Source of the DNA: Pseudomonadales bacterium
GTDB taxonomy: Bacteria; Pseudomonadota; Gammaproteobacteria; Pseudomonadales; JAHRWD01
Assembly: GCA_016763075.1 (NCBI GenBank)
Contig: JAESUM010000093.1
Coordinates: 1 to 61,412, forward strand
Length of the DNA stretch: 61,412 nt
Direction of reading: 5' to 3'
Position numbers and translations under genes: made by a program. The notes below the pieces were generated by a model. That model was not told the DNA's origin and did no database searches. It worked only from the letters and a program-made list of their open reading frames with translations. Positions 56,030 to 61,412 of this stretch are shown here, piece after piece; the stretch's first letter is position 1, and every line of letters starts with the position of its first letter.

Positions 56030-59000
56030 TTCGGTTTTTTACAGCGCATCCAACCGCAGCAAACCTGCTGCTGCTGTTGCTAATTATGGTTGGCCTTAGC
56101 GCACTACCCACCTTGCAAAGAGAAACCTTTCCGGACTTTTCGGCACAAGAAGTAGAAGTGATTGTGCCGTACCCCGGTGCCAGTGCAGAAGACGTAGAAC
56201 TGGCCATTTGCCAGCGCATAGAAGATGCCATGGACACGGTAGATTCCATGCAAGAGGTACGCTGCCAAGCACTTGAAAGCCGCGGCGTAGTGGTTGCTAA
56301 AATGGCCGGTGGTGGCGATTTCAGCCGATTTATGGACGATGTGAAAACCGAAGTTGAAGCGATTAATGATTTTCCAGCCCAAGTAGAACAGCCCGTTATT
56401 CGCCAGCGTAACCGCACAGACCAAGTGGTGACCATTGCCATTACTGGGCCAATGTCGGTAACCGACCTAAAAGCCTATGCCGAACAAATAAAAAGTAAGT
56501 TGCAACGCCAGCCAGAAGTCTCGCAAGTTCAGGTGCAGGGGTTTTCTCAGCATCAATTACAGATCAGGGTTTCTGCCCAACGGTTACGCCAATATAACCT
56601 CAGTATTTCTGAGTTGGCCGGAGCCATTGGTCGGCAAAGCATTGACCTGCCTTTAGGTAATATCGAAACCAAAGACCAAGACATTCTGATCCGCTTTACC
56701 GACCAACGCCGTACCATCGACGAGCTAAAACGTTTGGTGGTGATTGCCTCTCATGATAGCGGTGCAGAAGTACGCCTTGGCGATGTTGCTGAGGTGTTTG
56801 ATCGGTTTGAACTCGACGAAGCCAAAACCATTTTTGACGGCCAGCGCGCGGCACTGTTGCAAGTCACCAAAACCAAAGCAGAAGATACGCTCATCGTGGT
56901 GGATGCGGTTCAAGCTTTTATAGAAAGGCAGCGCCAAATAGCCCCGCCGGGGGTGACCTTTACCCTGACTCGAGACATCTCGTCGATCGTTCGTGACCGG
57001 TTACAAATGCTGTTGGCCAACGGCGCACAAGGTTTGGTTTTAGTCTTTTTAATGATGTGGTTATTCTTTCGTTTTAGGTTCGCGCTTTGGATAGCCGTTG
57101 GCCTGCCGGCTTCTTTTCTGGGAGGCCTTTGGGTGATGTCAATTACCGGCGTCAGTATTAACATGCTCAGCATGGTGGCGCTGCTAATCGCGGTAGGTTT
57201 ACTAATGGACGATGCCATAGTCATCGCAGAAAACATCGCCGCGCATTATGCAAAAACCGGCAACGCACTTACCGCAGCGGTAGAAGGCACATTGCAAGTC
57301 ATGCCCGGTGTAGTGTCGTCATTTTTAACCACCGTTGCTGTATTTACGCCCTTGGCATTTCTTAGCGGCGACATGGGTAAAGTATTAAAATTTATTCCGA
57401 TAGTATTGATTATGGTGCTGGCGGTAAGCTTAATTGAGGCATTTTTTATTCTGCCGCATCACCTTAAATCTTCAATGAACAAAGGTGCTGGTGCGCGTAA
57501 AGGTGCGTTTAAGCAGCGCTTTGATACATTCATAGAATGGCTGCGCGACCGCGTATTAGGCCGCGCCATCGATCTGGCCATTGAGTGGCGTTACCTATTT
57601 TTGGGGCTAGTGCTGGCGGCGTTTTTTAGCTCCGTAGGCATGCTGGCAGGTGGCCACTTAAAGTTTCGTGCGTTTCCAGATATCGAAGGCGACACCATTC
57701 AAGCACGTATTTTATTGCCCCAAGGCACACCGCTTTGGCGTACCGAGCAAGTGGTAAATATCCTTACAGCTGCACTTGAAAAGGTAAACCAAGAACTAAG
57801 TCCGCAGCAACCCAATCAACAAAGCTTGGTGCAACACACCACCGTGAGTTTTAACCAAAATAGAGATGCCAACGAAACCGGCCCCCATGTAGCTACAGTA
57901 TCGGTCGACTTACTAACCGCCGAAGAACGAGTAGGCCGCTTAGGCGATATCACCCAATTATGGCGCGACCAAGTGGGCACTCTACCAGACTTAATAAGCC
58001 TCACCTTTAAAGAGCCCGCACTCGGGCCTGCCGGTAAAGCCATTGATATTCGTCTTAGCGGGCCAGACCTTAACCAGCTCAAACAAGCATCGGTCGAGCT
58101 ACAACACTGGTTGCGCCAATACAGTGGAGTATTGGATATCTCCGACGACTTACGCCCCGGTAAACCAGAAGTACGCATCAAACTACGCCCCGGCAGCTTG
58201 GCTCTTGGGGTGGATGCCACCATCATTGCTGGCCAACTACGCACCGGCTTTTTTGGCTCAACCGTAGATGAAGTGCAAATGGGCCGCGAATCCGTAGAGA
58301 TCGACATCAGCTTTGATGCATCGGATAAAAACAGCCTCGATGACCTGCGCGAGTTTCGCGTTGTCACCGCCACCGGCGTGCAAATTCCGCTTGCAACATT
58401 GGTGCGTTTTGAAGAAGCCCGAGGCTACGCCAGAATCCACCGTATCAACAGCCAGCGTACCGTCACCATCAATGGCGATGTCGATGCAGCTCGCGCAAAC
58501 GCACAGCAAGTGATCACCGACACCCAGCACCAATTCCTACCAGGTTTGTTAGAACAATACCCAGGTATACAAGTGACCTTAGAAGGGCAGATTTCTGAAT
58601 CCGGCAAAACCGGCGCATCCATGGCGCGGGGTTTCTTATTTGGGCTAGTGGCCATCTTTATACTGCTAAGCTTTCAGTTTCGTAGCTACATAGAGCCATT
58701 GGTCGTGATGGTGGCCATTCCGCTATCGCTTATTGGCGTCATATGGGGCCACATCATTATGGGCTTAGAGCTGTCGATGCCCAGCATGATGGGGGCGGTA
58801 TCGCTGGCAGGCATTGTGGTAAACAACTCAATACTCATTGTGCAGTTTTTAAAGTTTCACGCCGCGCAAGGCATCAGCATTGTAGAGTCTGCAAAAATAG
58901 CCAGCCGCGAACGCTTCCGCGCCATCTTGCTTACCTCACTTACCACCATCGTTGGATTACTGCCGCTACTGGCAGAGAAAAGCCTACAAGCACAAATACT

Positions 59001-59151
59001 CATACCCCTCGCCACCAGTATTGTATTTGGATTGCTGGCAGCCACCGTTTTAATCCTGCTAGTCGTGCCCACACTGTTTAGTGTACTTGCCGATTTTGGT
59101 TTGGTGACGGTTGAAAAAAAGGTAAAAAATGAGGCAAATGGAGAAGATTGA
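56026..59151 (+). CDS. RND efflux transporter (AcrB/HAE family)
   Basis: A 1041-aa inner-membrane pump, 12 membrane segments, of the AcrB family. N-terminus MIRFFTAHPTAANLLLLLLIM, cited as FFTAHPTAANLLLLLL, then ETFPDFSAQEVEVIVPYPGAS. The proton-relay segment VGLLMDDAIVIAENIA has one Asp-Asp pair in segment 4. The second half ends with KNLA-like VVNNSILIVQFL. It lacks an outer-membrane factor gene nearby, so it may use a TolC-type partner elsewhere. Substrates unknown. Confidence 0.94.
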   Translation: MIRFFTAHPTAANLLLLLLIMVGLSALPTLQRETFPDFSAQEVEVIVPYPGASAEDVELAICQRIEDAMDTVDSMQEVRCQALESRGVVVAKMAGGGDFSRFMDDVKTEVEAINDFPAQVEQPVIRQRNRTDQVVTIAITGPMSVTDLKAYAEQIKSKLQRQPEVSQVQVQGFSQHQLQIRVSAQRLRQYNLSISELAGAIGRQSIDLPLGNIETKDQDILIRFTDQRRTIDELKRLVVIASHDSGAEVRLGDVAEVFDRFELDEAKTIFDGQRAALLQVTKTKAEDTLIVVDAVQAFIERQRQIAPPGVTFTLTRDISSIVRDRLQMLLANGAQGLVLVFLMMWLFFRFRFALWIAVGLPASFLGGLWVMSITGVSINMLSMVALLIAVGLLMDDAIVIAENIAAHYAKTGNALTAAVEGTLQVMPGVVSSFLTTVAVFTPLAFLSGDMGKVLKFIPIVLIMVLAVSLIEAFFILPHHLKSSMNKGAGARKGAFKQRFDTFIEWLRDRVLGRAIDLAIEWRYLFLGLVLAAFFSSVGMLAGGHLKFRAFPDIEGDTIQARILLPQGTPLWRTEQVVNILTAALEKVNQELSPQQPNQQSLVQHTTVSFNQNRDANETGPHVATVSVDLLTAEERVGRLGDITQLWRDQVGTLPDLISLTFKEPALGPAGKAIDIRLSGPDLNQLKQASVELQHWLRQYSGVLDISDDLRPGKPEVRIKLRPGSLALGVDATIIAGQLRTGFFGSTVDEVQMGRESVEIDISFDASDKNSLDDLREFRVVTATGVQIPLATLVRFEEARGYARIHRINSQRTVTINGDVDAARANAQQVITDTQHQFLPGLLEQYPGIQVTLEGQISESGKTGASMARGFLFGLVAIFILLSFQFRSYIEPLVVMVAIPLSLIGVIWGHIIMGLELSMPSMMGAVSLAGIVVNNSILIVQFLKFHAAQGISIVESAKIASRERFRAILLTSLTTIVGLLPLLAEKSLQAQILIPLATSIVFGLLAATVLILLVVPTLFSVLADFGLVTVEKKVKNEANGED

Positions 59152-59458
59152 AGACATGACGGAAACGAAAATAGCGGGAGAATAACCTGATAACGTTTAG
59201 CTTAGCTTGCTACAGCGTTGCAGTGTAAGGGTTGTGGGTATGATTTTTGTGGTGTGGCCGGGTGTTGGATCGAAAGAATCGAACCTGATTTGTGGATGAG
59301 TTCTTTACTACGGTTAATAGGCTTCTAAACAAATGCCGGGAGCGAGCCGTAAGACATACCTTAAAAGCAGCATCCCGTGTTAACTCAACCGAGAACGCGG
59401 CCGAAGCATAGAATGCAGACGAAGTAATTATACGAGAGAGGGCGACCACAAATCGAAA
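59152..59458. other. Spacer between the RND gene and the decayed lyase
   Basis: About 307 bases. No gene, terminator or repeat can be supported. A minus-strand open frame here lacks any recognisable domain and is not called. Confidence 0.6.
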
Positions 59459-59794
59459 GCCCTGCTCGACATGGGCTGCTATGAAGTCTCCCTCGGCGAC
59501 TCCACTGGCGTTGCCACACCGGGGCAAACCAAAGCGATTATCGATGCCGTCGCTAGCGCTATTCCCATCGAACAAGTCGCTGTGCATTGCCATAACACTT
59601 ACGGACAAGCACTGGCTAATATTTACGCGGCATTAGAAATGGGTGTCGCGGTTATCAATAGCTCAGTGGCATGGGGATAGAGCACCGCATTGATCTTGAA
59701 AAGCTGCTACAGGCTGGAGATTATATTATTACGCAACTGGGGCGGCAGAATGATTCTGGGGTGGCAAAGGCTATGCTGGCCAAGGCCGAAAAAC
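59459..59794 (+). pseudogene. Hydroxymethylglutaryl-CoA lyase, decayed fragment
   Basis: Remnant of HMG-CoA lyase (leucine degradation). Residues ALLDMGCYEVSLGDSTGVATPGQ, cited as GCYEVSLGDSTGVATPGQ, and AVHCHNTYGQALANIYAALEMGV match the C-terminal half. At about 59675 the frame shifts and about 26-28 codons, including the signature GLGGCPYA, are missing; then IEHRIDLEKLLQAGDYIITQLG, cited as HRIDLEKLLQAGDYIITQLG, continues in another frame to the native C-terminal area. The N-terminal half is absent. It abuts the integrase stop with no intact stop of its own. Confidence 0.85.
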
Positions 59795-61216
59795 CTAAAG
59801 CCTATCTGCAGGGCTTTGCACTGGCGGCATACCCGGCCGGTTCAACACATGGGTGTAAATCATCGTCGTCGACACATCGGCATGACCCAGTAACTCCTGC
59901 ACCGTACGGATATCCGTACCCGTCTCTAACAAATGCGTCGCAAAGGAATGGCGCAGCGCGTGGCTATTCACCTGCTTGGGAATAGCCGCAAGAGTCGCCC
60001 CTTTTTTGATGGCTTTTTGCAAGGAGTTTTCATGTAAATGATGGCGTCGTGTCACCCCGCTGCGCGGGTCACGAGAAAGCCGTGACGAAGGGAAAACATA
60101 CTGCCAAGCCCACTCCTTCGCAGCATTAGGATATTTTTTGTCCAGCGCATGGGGTAGAAATACCTCCCCCCGCCCCTCGCCAAGGGACTCATCCTTCAAA
60201 TCACTATCATGCAAAGCCTTAACACCCACTAAATGCGCGTGCAAAACTTTACTATAACGCTGTGGTAAAGGCACAACGCGGTCTTTCTTACCCTTGCCAT
60301 CGCGCACCGTCAACTGTGAATAATGAAAATCCACATCTTTAACCCGCAAGCGTATGCACTCCATCAACCGCATACCGCTGCCATACATCAGCCCCGCCAT
60401 TAAGAGATAAACCCCCGACATATTATCGAGCAAAGCCTTCATTTCGAGGGGCGACAACACAACAGGCAAACGTCGCGAACGTTTCGCTCGGGCAAACTCC
60501 ATACCTTCAAGCGGCCGCTGCAACACCTCCCGAAAGAAAAATGCAATGGACGTTAAAGCAAGACTTTGCGTGCTGGGGCTAACATTACGGCGAAGCGCCA
60601 AGTCCGACAGAAAATTTTCTACTTCTGCCGCACCCATGTGATCAACTGGCTTATTCTTTGTAGAACGAAACAAACGCTCGACCCAATGGACATAGGTTTG
60701 CTCGGTGCGAATGGAAAAATGACGCAAGCGGATTGCGTTAACTAACGCTTGAATGGATGGCGCATATTCAGCACCGAGTGGCGCTACGCGAGAATTGTTG
60801 CGTAATTGTCCGTGAATACTGGCCCTAGCAATGGTCGGATGGTCGATATCAAGCGCTTTAGAAGATGCCTTAAAGTAAGCCCAGTCAATGTCATTTAACC
60901 AGGCAGGTTGTAAAACATCCGCGAAATAGATCTCCAGCGCCTCCACACATTGGATGAACTGCCAACCCTCTAACGACGAATCTGCACCACGCAAGCGCAG
61001 GTAGCTCTTCACCTCATCGCCATGAACGGCAGCTAAAGAAGTACCCTCTATTTTCAAATGTGAAATAAAAGCTTTTAACTGACGTACATACCATTGGCGA
61101 GAGGCTTCAGGTACATTTCTACCTAGCATGGCTGTTAAGTACGACTGCCAGCCGGAATTAGTGGAATGGCTAGCATTTTCTTTCGGATTTTTAATGGCTT
61201 GTTCGTTTTTAGGCAT
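59795..61216 (-). CDS. Integron-type tyrosine integrase with N-terminal extension
   Basis: A 473-aa tyrosine recombinase of the integron-integrase kind. Catalytic residues: Arg283 ([12 protein letters not shown]), a lysine near 308, His419, Arg422 ([13 protein letters not shown]), His445 ([14 protein letters not shown]) and Tyr454. The IntI-specific insert is visible at about 354-392 with [21 protein letters not shown], cited as [18 protein letters not shown], and [14 protein letters not shown]. Residues 158-260 hold the usual core-binding domain; before it are about 150 extra residues that themselves resemble a core-binding domain. It has no obvious ribosome site; a 19-bp hairpin lies just before the ATG. 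The intI stop sits in the lyase fragment. Confidence 0.87.
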   Translation of the reverse strand: MPKNEQAIKNPKENASHSTNSGWQSYLTAMLGRNVPEASRQWYVRQLKAFISHLKIEGTSLAAVHGDEVKSYLRLRGADSSLEGWQFIQCVEALEIYFADVLQPAWLNDIDWAYFKASSKALDIDHPTIARASIHGQLRNNSRVAPLGAEYAPSIQALVNAIRLRHFSIRTEQTYVHWVERLFRSTKNKPVDHMGAAEVENFLSDLALRRNVSPSTQSLALTSIAFFFREVLQRPLEGMEFARAKRSRRLPVVLSPLEMKALLDNMSGVYLLMAGLMYGSGMRLMECIRLRVKDVDFHYSQLTVRDGKGKKDRVVPLPQRYSKVLHAHLVGVKALHDSDLKDESLGEGRGEVFLPHALDKKYPNAAKEWAWQYVFPSSRLSRDPRSGVTRRHHLHENSLQKAIKKGATLAAIPKQVNSHALRHSFATHLLETGTDIRTVQELLGHADVSTTMIYTHVLNRPGMPPVQSPADRL

Positions 61217-61222
61217 AGAATA

Positions 61223-61263
61223 ATATTAAGGTGCTAGACAGATTCTGTCTAGCACCTTAATAT
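61223..61263. repeat. Perfect 19-bp inverted repeat before the integrase start
   Basis: ATATTAAGGTGCTAGACAG and its exact complement, spacer ATT, starting seven bases upstream of the integrase ATG. It forms a strong hairpin in the integrase mRNA and also lies 15 bases past the stop of the upstream gene. It may be a terminator, recombination site or regulatory element. No LexA-box (CTGT-N8-ACAG) match. Confidence 0.9.
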
Positions 61264-61277
61264 CTCGTTCCGTATAG

Positions 61278-61412
61278 TTAACTGTTAGCGATAATAAACA
61301 GAACATTTTTTAGGTACTCGCTGAAAGCCCGCAAAGAAAAAGACATGGGTTCAGGGTTCTCCCCATCCAGTGTGTAATACGGCAGGCTCAACGCAAGATG
61401 GCGCTCAAACAA
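61278..61412 (-). CDS. C-terminal end of an unidentified gene (partial)
   Basis: An open frame from the window edge to a TAA at 61278, coding 44 residues ending FSEYLKNVLFIIANS. The internal run SLPYYTLDGENPEP looks like real protein. No family recognised. It runs in the same direction as the integrase, 62 bases upstream of it. Confidence 0.5.
   Translation of the reverse strand: MFERHLALSLPYYTLDGENPEPMSFSLRAFSEYLKNVLFIIANS

Noticed and set aside
59210-59608. Long minus-strand open frame over the lyase fragment
   Set aside because: It is antisense to the decayed lyase, has no recognisable domain and carries no ribosome site.
61223-61263. LexA box in front of the integrase
   Set aside because: The repeat holds GACAG-ATT-CTGTC, the wrong order for CTGT-N8-ACAG.
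61381-61412. GCTCAAC at 61386 as an attC core (RYYYAAC)
   Set aside because: It lies inside the unidentified coding frame at the edge and its partner core cannot be seen.

Overview
The window looks like a chromosomal segment of a free-living, probably marine gammaproteobacterium. The evidence is the block rne / rluC / sppA-like / yceD-rpmF-plsX-fabD-fabG-acpP-fabF-pabC-mltG-tmk-holB-pilZ, followed by tRNA-Leu / tig-clpP-clpX-lon-hup-ppiD. This is classical gammaproteobacterial synteny, without fabH between plsX and fabD (as in pseudomonads). Four CYP153-type alkane-hydroxylase P450s, several hydrophobic-substrate exporters and a PEP-CTERM protein point to an aerobic hydrocarbon- or lipid-degrading lineage (Alcanivorax/Marinobacter/Spongiibacteraceae-like). 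That placement is inference; no rRNA gene is present to settle it.

Layout. 1-1434: the 5' two-fifths or so of RNase E (minus strand, cut by the window edge). 1435-2407: a long divergent leader region with stem-loops. 2408-14138: housekeeping genes on the plus strand covering rRNA modification, envelope proteolysis, the fatty-acid synthesis operon, cell-wall lytic transglycosylase, dTMP kinase and DNA polymerase delta prime. 14309-22949: tRNA-Leu and the protein quality-control cluster, with strong hairpin terminators after clpX, hup and ppiD. 23229-26975: FabI, two hotdog thioesterases and a zinc alcohol dehydrogenase. 27147-34827: a YheT hydrolase, an M23 peptidase overlapping xseA, a small protein plus a HExxH protein, an acyl-CoA dehydrogenase and an M18 aminopeptidase. 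34937-38132: an orphan PEP-CTERM protein, the tusDCBE sulfur relay (minus strand) and a YccA/Bax-inhibitor protein. 38260-40586: tRNA-Ser, GST, a DsbA-like oxidoreductase and a YchJ-like protein. 40708-44622: two exported spondin-domain proteins (the first with a collagen-like Gly-X-Y stretch) followed by an OmpR-type two-component system. 45039-51812: four tandem CYP153-like P450 genes, each with its own upstream region and its own hairpin downstream, and no ferredoxin or reductase nearby. 52262-59151: a LigB/DODA-type dioxygenase, an MFS exporter and a divergent RND adaptor/pump operon. 59459-61412: a decayed HMG-CoA lyase fragment abutting an unusually long integron-type integrase (473 aa, about 150 extra N-terminal residues), then a perfect 19-bp inverted repeat and the tail of another gene.

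How the parts may work together (inference). The P450s could oxidise alkane chain ends and the zinc alcohol dehydrogenase, acyl-CoA dehydrogenase and thioesterases could process the products, while MFS/RND pumps handle toxic hydrophobic compounds. The most notable regions are the four-copy P450 array with individualised control regions, the spondin-domain genes with a start-codon-occluding hairpin beside a two-component system, and the extended integron integrase with non-canonical surroundings.
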